Shown in pieces: positions 17,163 through 24,843 of a stretch of 64,000 bases of DNA. How positions within the stretch are numbered: the first letter of the stretch is position 1; each line of letters opens with the position of its first letter. The position numbers and the translations under genes were made by a program. The stretch spans positions 6,324,001 through 6,388,000 of the forward strand of contig NZ_JAJFZL010000001.1 of the NCBI RefSeq assembly GCF_020733635.1. The letters run 5' to 3'. A model generated the notes under the pieces. It made no database searches and was not told where the DNA came from. It saw only the letters and a list, made by a program, of their open reading frames with translations. Source of the stretch: Nocardia spumae (GTDB taxonomy: Bacteria; Actinomycetota; Actinomycetes; Mycobacteriales; Mycobacteriaceae).

Positions 17163-17191
17163 TCTGAATATTCACAAATCTCTGAATATTC
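17163..17191. promoter_or_regulatory. two TCTGAATATTC repeats in the MarR-ABC divergent gap
   Basis: TCTGAATATTC occurs at 17163-17173 and 17181-17191; each contains the palindrome GAATATTC. The 18-bp phasing is under two helical turns. They lie 16-44 bp before the ABC ATPase ATG, where a repressor would overlap the promoter. Likely operator for the divergent MarR-type protein. Confidence 0.55.
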
Positions 17192-17206
17192 GCTACTCTG
17201 TGAGTC

Positions 17207-18124
17207 ATGAGTAATGCCATCGAGATCCGAGACCTCAGCAAGACCTACGGCGCACGCCGGGGCCTGACGGGACTGACCCTCGACGTCCACGCCGGCGAGG
17301 TGTTCGGATATCTGGGCCCCAACGGCGCCGGCAAATCCACCACCATCCGGCTTTTGCTGGACCTGATCCGTCCCACCTCCGGCACCGCCACCGTCCTCGG
17401 GCTCGACCCGCGGCGCGACGGTGTCGAGATCCGACGCCGGATCGGTTACCTCGCAGGCGATTTTGTCGTCGACGGCCGCCAGCGAGTACGCGACTGCCTG
17501 CGGTTCCTGGCGGATCTGCGCGGCGGTATCCCCCGGCGCCGCATCGACGACCTCGCTACCCGTCTCGGGCTGGACCAGACCGCCACGATCAACAGCCTGT
17601 CCAAGGGCAACCGCCAGAAGGTCGGGCTCGTGCAGGCATTCATGCACACCCCCGAGCTGCTGATCCTCGACGAACCCACTTCCGGACTCGACCCCCTCGT
17701 CCAGCAAACCTTCCTGAAACTGGTCACCGAAGCCGCCGCCAACGGACAGACCGTCTTCATGTCCAGCCACATCATGGAAGAGGTCGAAGCCGTCGCCGAC
17801 CGCATCGGCATCCTGCGCGACGGACACCTCGTCGCCCTCGACGCCGTCGCCGACCTGCGAACCGCGGCCATCGGCCGCATCGAAATCGACTTCGCCGCAC
17901 CGGTATCCATCGAAGAATTCCGCAACCTCCCCGGCCTGATCGACCCGGCACTCGACGACACCGGCACCACCCTGCGCGGCGGACTGACCGGAACCCCCGA
18001 CGCGATCGTCAAAGCCGCCGCCCGCCACACGGTCACCGCGCTGCACACGACCGAACCCCACCTCGACGAGATCTTCCACAGCCACTACGCCGGCGCCGAA
18101 GCGGCACCCCAGCCCACCGCCTGA
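17207..18124 (+). CDS. ABC exporter ATP-binding protein (DrrA-like)
   Basis: 305-residue nucleotide-binding subunit. Walker A GPNGAGKS at 37-44, signature LSKGNRQK, Walker B LLILDEPTSGLD, switch histidine in MSSHIMEEV, and a C-terminal extension. Strongly resembles the ATPase at 6371-7279. It is followed by an unusual 103-bp spacer holding a hairpin and a 27-codon reading frame, then the permease. Probably exports a hydrophobic drug or metabolite and is induced through the divergent MarR-type gene. Confidence 0.92.
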   Translation: MSNAIEIRDLSKTYGARRGLTGLTLDVHAGEVFGYLGPNGAGKSTTIRLLLDLIRPTSGTATVLGLDPRRDGVEIRRRIGYLAGDFVVDGRQRVRDCLRFLADLRGGIPRRRIDDLATRLGLDQTATINSLSKGNRQKVGLVQAFMHTPELLILDEPTSGLDPLVQQTFLKLVTEAAANGQTVFMSSHIMEEVEAVADRIGILRDGHLVALDAVADLRTAAIGRIEIDFAAPVSIEEFRNLPGLIDPALDDTGTTLRGGLTGTPDAIVKAAARHTVTALHTTEPHLDEIFHSHYAGAEAAPQPTA

Positions 18125-18176
18125 TGAGCCGGGCCGAAGGAGGCAGCTTGCGTAACCACGCGGGCCTCATCAGGCG
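18118..18176 (+). promoter_or_regulatory. stem-loop between ABC ATPase and permease genes
   Basis: CGCCTGATGAG (18118-18128, containing the ATPase stop) pairs perfectly with CTCATCAGGCG (18166-18176). The 37-nt loop contains the ribosome site and start of the 27-codon frame; the right arm is inside that frame. Ribosomes on the ATPase or on the small frame would each melt an arm, so a translation-dependent switch on permease expression is possible. Confidence 0.5.
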
Positions 18177-18231
18177 TAGACACCCCGCTCGATACCACTC
18201 CCCCTCTCCCATAAGGACACATCGGACATGA
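18148..18231 (+). CDS. 27-residue basic leader peptide, coupled to the ABC permease
   Basis: TTG start at 18148, 5 nt after a strong AAGGAGG. The peptide is rich in arginine and histidine (MRNHAGLIRRRHPARYH, then a Ser/Pro/Arg tail). Its TGA (18229-18231) overlaps the permease ATG (18228-18230) in an ATGA junction. The permease has no other good ribosome site (only AAGG 14 nt away), so translation of this frame probably delivers ribosomes to the permease. Not recognisable as part of a larger protein. Confidence 0.55.
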   Translation: MRNHAGLIRRRHPARYHSPSPIRTHRT

Positions 18232-19061
18232 CCACGGTCACCACCACCGCCATGATCGAACCCGCGATGGCAACCGCGCGCACCGTCGTATTCACCAAGA
18301 CCCTGCGGAGCAACCGCCGCAGCCTGCTCGGCTGGACTGCGGGAATCACCGCCGCGGCCGCCATGTACTCCGCCTTCTACCCGCAGATGGCCAAAAATGG
18401 CGCTGCCCAAACCGAAAACCTGCCCGATAGCCTGCGCGACGCACTGAACATGAACGACGTCGCCTCCGCGCCCGGCTACCTCGGATCCACCGTCTTCGGG
18501 CTGATCGTGCCGCTGCTGGCGATGTTCTTCGGGGCCGCGCTCGGCGCCCGCGTCACCGCGGCCGACGAAGAGTGCGGCACGCTCGATCTGCTACTGGCCC
18601 ACCCCGTCACCCGTACCTCACTGATCGTGCAGCGCATCGCCGCCCTCGTGGCCGCCGCCACCGGCGTCGGCCTCGTCCTGTGGCTGGCGATGCTCGCTCT
18701 TCGCGGCCCCGCCGACCTGACCACGATCAGCCCAGCACAGTTTGCCGCGCAGTGTGTGCATGTGGTGCTGCTGATCGTCACCTTCGGCGCCTTGGCCGCC
18801 GGCATCGGCGCCGCGTCAGGACGCCGGGGGGTAGTCTTCGCGGTCACCGCCGTGGTCGGTGTCGCCGCCTATGCCGCGCACACATTCGCCGCCCAGATCG
18901 GCGACGGCTGGGCCGCCTACCTGTCGCCGTTTCACTACTACATCGAAGGCCAACCTCTGCGCAACGGCTTCGGATGGACCGGAATCGGCGTCCTCGCCGC
19001 GACCTCGATCGTGCTGGTCTCCGCTGGCGCCTACCGATTCAACTCCCGCGACCTCGCCTGA
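18228..19061 (+). CDS. ABC-2 type exporter permease
   Basis: 277-residue membrane subunit with six hydrophobic segments. The cytosolic coupling region DEECGTLDLLLAHPVTRTSL lies after the second segment, as in the homologous permease at 5587-6378. It pairs with the upstream ATPase. The start ATG overlaps the stop of the leader frame. Export substrate unknown. Confidence 0.88.
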   Translation: MTTVTTTAMIEPAMATARTVVFTKTLRSNRRSLLGWTAGITAAAAMYSAFYPQMAKNGAAQTENLPDSLRDALNMNDVASAPGYLGSTVFGLIVPLLAMFFGAALGARVTAADEECGTLDLLLAHPVTRTSLIVQRIAALVAAATGVGLVLWLAMLALRGPADLTTISPAQFAAQCVHVVLLIVTFGALAAGIGAASGRRGVVFAVTAVVGVAAYAAHTFAAQIGDGWAAYLSPFHYYIEGQPLRNGFGWTGIGVLAATSIVLVSAGAYRFNSRDLA

Positions 19062-19239
19062 CCAGAGCCCGACCGGCCCGCCGCCTCCGGGTGGCGGGTC
19101 GATTCGCGGGCAACGGGACCGAACGACCGGGCGACGGTGGCACCGACGCGTGCTCAACGCCGGGCCCGCAACACCTTCAGCGCAGGGATCGTTACCATGA
19201 ATTCCCGCAGCGGGCGGCCACGAATGAGCCCGCGGAGGG

Positions 19240-20220
19240 TTGGAGGGTCGTCTGCTCGTTCAGGTTCTCGGTGGAGCGGCCGGTTTGATCATCCTCCCAC
19301 TCGCAGCGGATCACCTCGTCCTCGGCGCCGCGCGACTGGCACGGCTGATGCGATTGCCACCGGCCATCGTCGGCGTCGTCGTCATCGGGTTGGGCACCTC
19401 CGCACCGGAATTCGTCGTCTCCGGGACCGCGGCGGCGAGCGGCAACGCCGGCATCGCCGCTGGTAACCTTGTCGGCTCCAACATCCTCAACATCACCCTG
19501 GTGCTCGGCGTCGCCGCACTATTCGGCACCATCACCGCCACATCTACCGTCGTCAACCGCGAAGTCACCGTTTCCACCGTCTGCGTTGGCGTCTTCGCCA
19601 CCACGATCACCATCGGATTGAACCTGTGGACCGGCCTGATGCTGTGTCTGCTCGGCGCGGGTGCGATCGCTCTGCTCATGTACTGGGCCCGCACAGACCG
19701 CACCGATACCGCGCTCGCCGAACAAACCACCGAGTTCACCGCCGCCGAAACCACGGCCCCGGCCGCGCCGGTTCGCGCCGCACGTGAAATCATCCGAACA
19801 GCAGCCGGATTGGCGGCAGTACTGATAGGCGCACAACTACTCGTAACCAGCGCGGCAGCCATCGCCACCCGCTTCGGTGTCCCCCAGCTGATCATCGGCG
19901 CCACCCTCGTCGCCTTCGGTACTTCCATCCCCGAACTCGTCGCCGCCATCCAAGCCCGCCGCCGCGGAGAAACCGACCTGCTCATCGGAAATATCTTCGG
20001 CAGCAACCTATTCAACAGCCTCATCGGCGGCGGCATCGTCGGCTTGTTCACCGGCCCCGCGCACACCGTCCCGATCCGCCCCGCCCTCGCGCTCACCATG
20101 CTCGCCACCGCGGCCCTGGCCTGGCTCCTACTGCGACGCGACCTGCGGCTCACCACCATCGAAGCGGCACTGCTGCTCGCCGCCTACACCGCGACCCTGC
20201 CCCTCGTCCTCACCACATAG
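19240..20220 (+). CDS. CaCA-family cation (Ca2+/Na+) antiporter
   Basis: 326-residue inner-membrane exchanger with ten hydrophobic segments in two inverted halves. The alpha-1 repeat reads GLGTSAPEFVVSG with GNLVGSNILN, and alpha-2 reads AFGTSIPELVAAI with GNIFGSNLFN, both with the metal-binding acidic residue. A TTG start at 19240 is the only start between an in-frame stop at 19225 and the first helix; its ribosome site (CGGAGGG) abuts it, so the start is less certain than the gene. Confidence 0.9.
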   Translation: MEGRLLVQVLGGAAGLIILPLAADHLVLGAARLARLMRLPPAIVGVVVIGLGTSAPEFVVSGTAAASGNAGIAAGNLVGSNILNITLVLGVAALFGTITATSTVVNREVTVSTVCVGVFATTITIGLNLWTGLMLCLLGAGAIALLMYWARTDRTDTALAEQTTEFTAAETTAPAAPVRAAREIIRTAAGLAAVLIGAQLLVTSAAAIATRFGVPQLIIGATLVAFGTSIPELVAAIQARRRGETDLLIGNIFGSNLFNSLIGGGIVGLFTGPAHTVPIRPALALTMLATAALAWLLLRRDLRLTTIEAALLLAAYTATLPLVLTT

Positions 20221-20325
20221 GTCGCTCTGCATTCCCGTGAACTGCCGAAGCCCCTGGGTAGTGGATCGTGTTCCGGCGAAACTATTTCACGCGTCCGGAG
20301 CTCCCGTGCGCGTACACGGCCCAAC

Positions 20326-20445
20326 TCAACCGGTTGACCAGTCGGACTCACGCTCAGCCGCGGCGTCGGCACAGTTGCGTTTGCGGATCAGTAGAGCGAC
20401 CGCAACGAATGTCGCGACCACTGCAACCGCAATCAGCTCGGACAT
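20326..20445 (-). CDS. possible leaderless 39-residue single-pass membrane peptide
   Basis: ATG at 20445; the peptide begins MSELIAVAVVATFVAVALLI, followed by RKRN and an acidic tail: one N-terminal membrane helix with positive-inside topology. There is no ribosome site, but TACATT (20452-20457 on the minus strand) is a good -10 hexamer placing transcription start at the A of the ATG, the layout of leaderless genes common in actinobacteria. Function unknown; chance is not excluded. Confidence 0.38.
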   Translation of the reverse strand: MSELIAVAVVATFVAVALLIRKRNCADAAAERESDWSTG

Positions 20446-20516
20446 CGAGTCAATGTATCGCAGCCCAGCACACCCCGGACGCCGTTTCGCTCCACGAAAT
20501 ACCGGAGAGCCTGCAC

Positions 20517-20690
20517 CACGGCGCAAACGAACCAGTCGGAGCCGAACCCTGGCGACCGGCATCATGGGTGAACCGCCGCGCCGGCAGCAGACGTCGAAAT
20601 CACCGTCGTCGACGGAATCACTAGCTCATAACTGGGATTCGGCTTCGACAACCAGCTCACCGCTCGAACACCCAGGGTCACCCTGACGCG
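20517..20690 (+). pseudogene. decayed copy B of the gene relic at 2738
   Basis: Contains HGANEPVGAEPW, then in another frame ADVEITVVDG, a stop, and LGFGFDNQLTARTPRV. The matching blocks in copy A are continuous. Relative to copy A there is one inserted base between blocks 1 and 2, an in-frame TAA, and about 90 bp missing before block 3. The lesions mark this as the more damaged copy. Parent gene not recognised. Confidence 0.45.
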
Positions 20691-20797
20691 GACATCGCGA
20701 TCGGCCGGCATTCGGATATCGGGTCGCACGGCGGCCGACAGCGCGACCGACTTCGGCATTGTCGCCGCGCCGCGGCGCGGGGTCGCGGAGACAACGG

Positions 20798-20848
20798 TTG
20801 ACAGTGAACTGCGTCTGCCATACGCTAATTTGTGTACGGCGGACGCAG
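20798..20848 (+). promoter_or_regulatory. promoter with overlapping 15-bp-arm inverted repeat, FAD monooxygenase
   Basis: TTGACA (20798-20803) and TACGCT (20821-20826) are 17 bp apart, a normal sigma-70-type promoter with start near 20833. An inverted repeat, CTGCGTCTGCCATAC (20809-20823) and GTACGGCGGACGCAG (20834-20848), matches at 13 of 15 positions around a 10-bp spacer. Its left arm fills the -35/-10 spacer and its right arm starts at about +1, so binding would block the promoter. No regulator gene is adjacent. Confidence 0.6.
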
Positions 20849-20882
20849 ATAGCAAGCGCTCTCAGGGACAAAGGAATTCATC

Positions 20883-22076
20883 ATGGCCAACAACAGTGTT
20901 CTCATCTCCGGCGCGAGCATTGCCGGGCCGGCCCTGGCCTACTGGCTCAACCGCTACGGGTTCCAGGTCACCGTGGTCGAAAAGGCGCCGGAACTGCGGC
21001 CGGGCGGGCAGGCGGTCGACTTCACCGGCGAAACCCACCACCTCGTACTCGAGCGGATGGGAATCCTCGAGGATGTGTACGCCCATCAGACCGGCAAGAC
21101 CGATACCGTCCTCGTCGATGACAACGGCGAGCAGGTCGGGTTCATCTCGGGCGATTTCACCGGTGGTGATGTGGAAATCCAGCGGGGCGACCTGGCCCGC
21201 ATCATGTACGAGAAGACCTGGCAGGACTGCGAATACATCTTCGGCGACTCGATCACCGCCCTCACCGAAACCGATGACGGGATGTGGGTGGAATTCGAGC
21301 GCAGCGCGCCGCGGGAGTTCGATCTGGTCGTCGGCGCCGACGGCATCCACTCCCGGGTCCGGCGCCTGGTCTTCGGGCCCGAGCAGGACTTCGTCCAGCA
21401 TCAGGGCCACTACTACTGCGTCGCCGGCGCCAGCCCCTGGTCCGACACCCCGGCCGGTCAGCGGGAGCGGATCACCTCCTACGGCCACAACACGCCCGGC
21501 CGCTACGCGGTCACCGGCGGCTCGAAAGCGCAGCAGATGTATCTGTTCGCCGCACCACAGATCGATGACGCCCGTGCCGACGTCGCCGCGCAACGGCGGC
21601 TGGTCAAGGAGACCTTCGCCGGAATGGGCTGGCAGGTGCCCGGCATGCTCGCCGAGATGGACGATTTCGACGACTTCTATCTCGACGCCATCGCCAAGGT
21701 GCGCAAGATGAAGAGCTTCACCCGCGGCCGGGTGGCCCTGGTCGGCGACGCCGGCTACGGAAACACCCTGGCGGGCTTCGGCACCGGCTTGGCGATGGTC
21801 GGCGCCTACGTCCTGGCCGGTGAGCTCGCCGTCGCGGCAGGCGATCACACCATCGCCTTCGCTCGCTACGACGACATCATGAACAAGGCCGCCAAGCTCT
21901 CCGACGACGCCAACGCCGGCCGCTTCCTGTGCCCGAAAACCGGCTGGGGCTTGAGGTTCCGCAACTGGTTCCTCGGCTCCAAGGGCATGGACATGATGGT
22001 GAAAATGGCCGAAGGCTCCAAAAACCTCGAGCTGGCGGACTACCCGACCCTCATCGGCGCCGGTCCGGCCCGTTGA
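20883..22076 (+). CDS. FAD-dependent monooxygenase (TetX/PHBH-like)
   Basis: 397-residue flavoprotein aromatic hydroxylase-type enzyme. FAD/NAD(P)H fingerprints are GASIAGPALAYWL (ADP-binding, residues 9-21), GADGIHSRVRR (DG motif, about 150) and RVALVGDAGY (GD motif, about 280). AAAGGA precedes the ATG by about 7 nt. The family includes tetracycline- and rifampicin-modifying enzymes as well as catabolic hydroxylases; substrate cannot be told. Controlled through the inverted repeat in front. Confidence 0.9.
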   Translation: MANNSVLISGASIAGPALAYWLNRYGFQVTVVEKAPELRPGGQAVDFTGETHHLVLERMGILEDVYAHQTGKTDTVLVDDNGEQVGFISGDFTGGDVEIQRGDLARIMYEKTWQDCEYIFGDSITALTETDDGMWVEFERSAPREFDLVVGADGIHSRVRRLVFGPEQDFVQHQGHYYCVAGASPWSDTPAGQRERITSYGHNTPGRYAVTGGSKAQQMYLFAAPQIDDARADVAAQRRLVKETFAGMGWQVPGMLAEMDDFDDFYLDAIAKVRKMKSFTRGRVALVGDAGYGNTLAGFGTGLAMVGAYVLAGELAVAAGDHTIAFARYDDIMNKAAKLSDDANAGRFLCPKTGWGLRFRNWFLGSKGMDMMVKMAEGSKNLELADYPTLIGAGPAR

Positions 22077-22117
22077 CACCGCATGTCATCGCGCCGGCAG
22101 CGGCCCCCGTAACCGAC

Positions 22118-22459
22118 TCAGTCGGGAACCAGGGCGTACACCCGCACCAGGAATCCGCCGTCCGCCGCGCCGGACGGGTTGGCGATATAGAAGCCCCGGC
22201 GCGACAGCGACTCCCGCTCGCGCGGAACGCGGGTCCGCGAGCCGGATGCGACATTGGACAGCACCCGCTGGTCGTAGTTGGCTCTGACATCCGACATCAC
22301 GCTGAACTTGATCGCACCGGTATCGGGCTCGGTTCGCCAGAGAAGTTCCTGCACCCCCTCGGGGACGCCGGACAGCGAGAAGTTCTCGCTCGATCGATCC
22401 TGCCGCCCCGACCGGGCGTGGGCATCCGACTGGATCTCGGCGACCAGAATCTCAGCCAT
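22118..22459 (-). CDS. hypothetical protein, 113 residues
   Basis: ATG at 22459 with GAAGGAG 8 nt upstream; codon use is strongly GC3-biased, as in neighbouring genes. Sequence begins MAEILVAEIQSDAHARSGRQ and ends SGAADGGFLVRVYALVPD. It is hydrophilic, with no signal peptide or membrane segment. Not recognised. Convergent with the monooxygenase gene. Confidence 0.65.
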   Translation of the reverse strand: MAEILVAEIQSDAHARSGRQDRSSENFSLSGVPEGVQELLWRTEPDTGAIKFSVMSDVRANYDQRVLSNVASGSRTRVPRERESLSRRGFYIANPSGAADGGFLVRVYALVPD

Positions 22460-22822
22460 CCCTGTGCTCCTTCATGCGTCGAGGGGCGTGCCCGCATGAC
22501 CTTACCAACAGATGCCCGGCCCGCGCGGATCTCGAACACGACACGATGTTCGCGCCGGAATCAGGAAAAGTATTGCCTGACAATATCTTTCAGATCGCCG
22601 GAGCGCGGTGGCGTGATATCGGCGGCGAGAAGGACGCACCCGGGCGATATCGTCCGCGATTCGGGGCGCCCCGCCGACGAGCTGAAGTCTTGCGGGTCAA
22701 CGGAATTGCCGCGGTGGCCGAGCAACCACAGGGCAGACTCGCCACCCGCTCCGGGCATCGCTGTTCACCGCCCGGAGAGTGGGTCATGGCTGCTACCCTG
22801 GCAAAACTGTCGAGGAGGTGTA
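22460..22822. other. 363-bp intergenic region
   Basis: Divergent gap between the hypothetical gene and the methyltransferase. The first part looks A/T-richer (around 22535-22600). No operator-like dyad, hairpin or extra gene could be supported; it presumably carries two promoters. Confidence 0.4.
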
Positions 22823-23614
22823 GTGGCAGACGAGAGGCCGGCACCGAACGGTGTGGATCCGACCAAGCCCAACGCAGCGCGGATCTACAACTATCTGTTG
22901 GGCGGTAAGGACAACTACGAGGCCGATCGGCTCGTAGCGCAGCGAATGCTGTCCATCGCGCCCGACAACCGTACCGTCGCCTGGTTCAGTCGCGAATTCC
23001 TCACCGGTTCGGCGAAACTGGCCGCCGAGGCGGGCATTCGGCAGTTCGTCGACATCGGTTCCGGGATTCCGACCTCACCCAGCGTGTACGAGGCGATCAC
23101 CGCGGTCGATCCCGATGTGCGATTGGCGTGCATCGACTACGACCCGGTCGTGTTCGCGCACACCAACGCGATGTACAACGGCGTCCCCGGTGTCACCACC
23201 ATGCTGGGTGATTTCCGTGATCCCGACGACCTCATCGAGCGGCTGCCCACCGAGGCGGGCATAGATCTGTCCGAGCCGATCGCGATCCTGCTCGTCGGGG
23301 TGCTGCACTTCGTCCTGGAGGACGAGCGGCCGGCCGAGGTCATGGCCCGATTCCACGATGTGATGGCGCCGGGCAGCTACGTGGCCTTCACCCACGGCGC
23401 CACCGAGAGCGACGAGACGTGGGTGACCCAGACCGTCACCGACACCGTCGGCAGCACCGCTCAATTCGTCTTCCGGTCCCGCGCCGACGTGGCGACGATC
23501 TTCAAGGGTTTCGACATGATCGAGCCCGGCGTGGCGCCTATCCAGCATTGGCTCGGCGACGACCTCCCCGAAACCCGGATGGTGGTGATCGGCGGCATCT
23601 GCCGCAAGCCGTAG
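22823..23614 (+). CDS. SAV2177-family (DUF574) SAM-dependent methyltransferase
   Basis: 263-residue actinobacterial methyltransferase-fold protein. The family signature ARIYNYLLGGKDNYEADR opens the protein, followed by the SAM loop FVDIGSGIPTSPSVYEAI and a Rossmann core. GAGGAGG lies 5 nt before the GTG at 22823, deciding the start. The family is much expanded in Nocardia and Streptomyces; its methyl acceptors are unknown. Stands alone, converging with the MetE-like gene 4 bp away. Confidence 0.9.
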   Translation: MADERPAPNGVDPTKPNAARIYNYLLGGKDNYEADRLVAQRMLSIAPDNRTVAWFSREFLTGSAKLAAEAGIRQFVDIGSGIPTSPSVYEAITAVDPDVRLACIDYDPVVFAHTNAMYNGVPGVTTMLGDFRDPDDLIERLPTEAGIDLSEPIAILLVGVLHFVLEDERPAEVMARFHDVMAPGSYVAFTHGATESDETWVTQTVTDTVGSTAQFVFRSRADVATIFKGFDMIEPGVAPIQHWLGDDLPETRMVVIGGICRKP

Positions 23615-23618
23615 CCGG

Positions 23619-24650
23619 TCAGCTCGCCGCGGCGAGCGCGCATGCTCGCGCGATGAGCGTCTCGGCCGTATCGCGCGAGTAGCGGCCGAGGCCGCATGCG
23701 CTGGCGACAGCGTCGACCGGGCGGCCGAGCGCCCCCTCGATCAGTCGCAAGGTCTGCAGGAGCTGGGCCTCGGTGGGCTGCTCGTGCACGAAGCCCGCGC
23801 AGAAGGCGGTCCGCTCGCCCAGGTTCAGATCCGCCAGGGGCGCATAGAATTCGGGCCGGTCCGACGGCGGAATGTCGCCCGCCGACAGCGGTCCGTGGAT
23901 GTACTCCAGGGCTCGCCCCCGTGGCCAGTGCCGGACCACGGCATTGGCCAGGTCCACCAGCGGACGCACATCGCGCAGCACGGCCCGGGCCTTGTTCCGC
24001 CGGCCCCCCAGGCACAGATGCACGCCGAATCGGGTGCCCTCCGGCGCTCGCGCCGCGAGAGCGCCGATCCCCCTGCTCAAACCCAGCGCGGCGTCCACCG
24101 CACGATGCAGGGGCTGGGTTTTGGCCATGAGCACCAGTTCGGCCGGGGCCTCCAGTTGCACAACGACATCGTCCCCGGCCATCTCGCGGACCGCCGTCAT
24201 CTCCGCGGCGGTGGCATCGGCGAACGTCCGCCGCCGCGATGTCACCGCGGGCAGGCCCAGGGCGATGAACCCCAGGGTGAAATCGGTCGGCATCCCGATC
24301 TGCAAGGCGGGCGGCGAGGACGCGCGGAGCTCGCCGATGATCGGCAGCGCCTCCCGCGCCTCACGGGCGTAGCCGAGACTCATGGCGCCGGGACTCGTTG
24401 CCCCCGCGTCCGATTCGAATCCGGGGCGAATCCGATGGATGGTCCGCTCGGTCCCCGTCCGGCGGACCTCCAGCACGCCCTGGGCGACCAGATCGTCGAT
24501 GATGGGCTGAATGTAGGTCTGGTGGCGTCGCGTCTCACCGGTCGGCAGCGTGCGCAACAGCGGACCCGCGCCGCGCAGCATCGTGCGCATCGCATCGTAG
24601 GTACCGTCGGCCGGAAAACTACCAACGAAATGTACTGCTCGCTCGGCCAT
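23619..24650 (-). CDS. stand-alone MetE/UROD-superfamily protein (methionine-synthase-like)
   Basis: 343-residue barrel resembling the C-terminal catalytic domain of cobalamin-independent methionine synthase, without its N-terminal half. It starts AVHFVGSFPADGTYDAMRTM. The zinc ligand set of MetE looks preserved: H and C in VHLCLGG, E in ALEYIHGP and C in SACGLGRYSRD. Such short relatives transfer methyl groups from small donors or act on unknown thiols. Activity here is inference. Confidence 0.75.
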   Translation of the reverse strand: MAERAVHFVGSFPADGTYDAMRTMLRGAGPLLRTLPTGETRRHQTYIQPIIDDLVAQGVLEVRRTGTERTIHRIRPGFESDAGATSPGAMSLGYAREAREALPIIGELRASSPPALQIGMPTDFTLGFIALGLPAVTSRRRTFADATAAEMTAVREMAGDDVVVQLEAPAELVLMAKTQPLHRAVDAALGLSRGIGALAARAPEGTRFGVHLCLGGRRNKARAVLRDVRPLVDLANAVVRHWPRGRALEYIHGPLSAGDIPPSDRPEFYAPLADLNLGERTAFCAGFVHEQPTEAQLLQTLRLIEGALGRPVDAVASACGLGRYSRDTAETLIARACALAAAS

Positions 24651-24843
24651 ATCGGCATCGTAGTAATGAATACTCCTTTCCCCCTGCCGAACCGGTGCCG
24701 CGTGTGTTTCCGGCGTGCTACCCCGGCATTTCGCGGCCGTCGATGCCGGGTGGATATCGGTGAACTCGTTGCGTGTCGAGGCGCCGAGGGATAACGTGCG
24801 CCATTACAGATCTCAGGGCATCTCATCACAGGAAGCGATTCAC

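Larger units (their letters stand above)
20221..20882. other. 662-bp stretch without a confirmed large gene
   Basis: Between the antiporter and the monooxygenase. It contains a candidate 39-residue membrane peptide on the minus strand (20326-20445), a decayed reading frame (20517-20690) and the promoter plus inverted repeat of the monooxygenase (20798-20848). All are listed separately. Confidence 0.5.
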
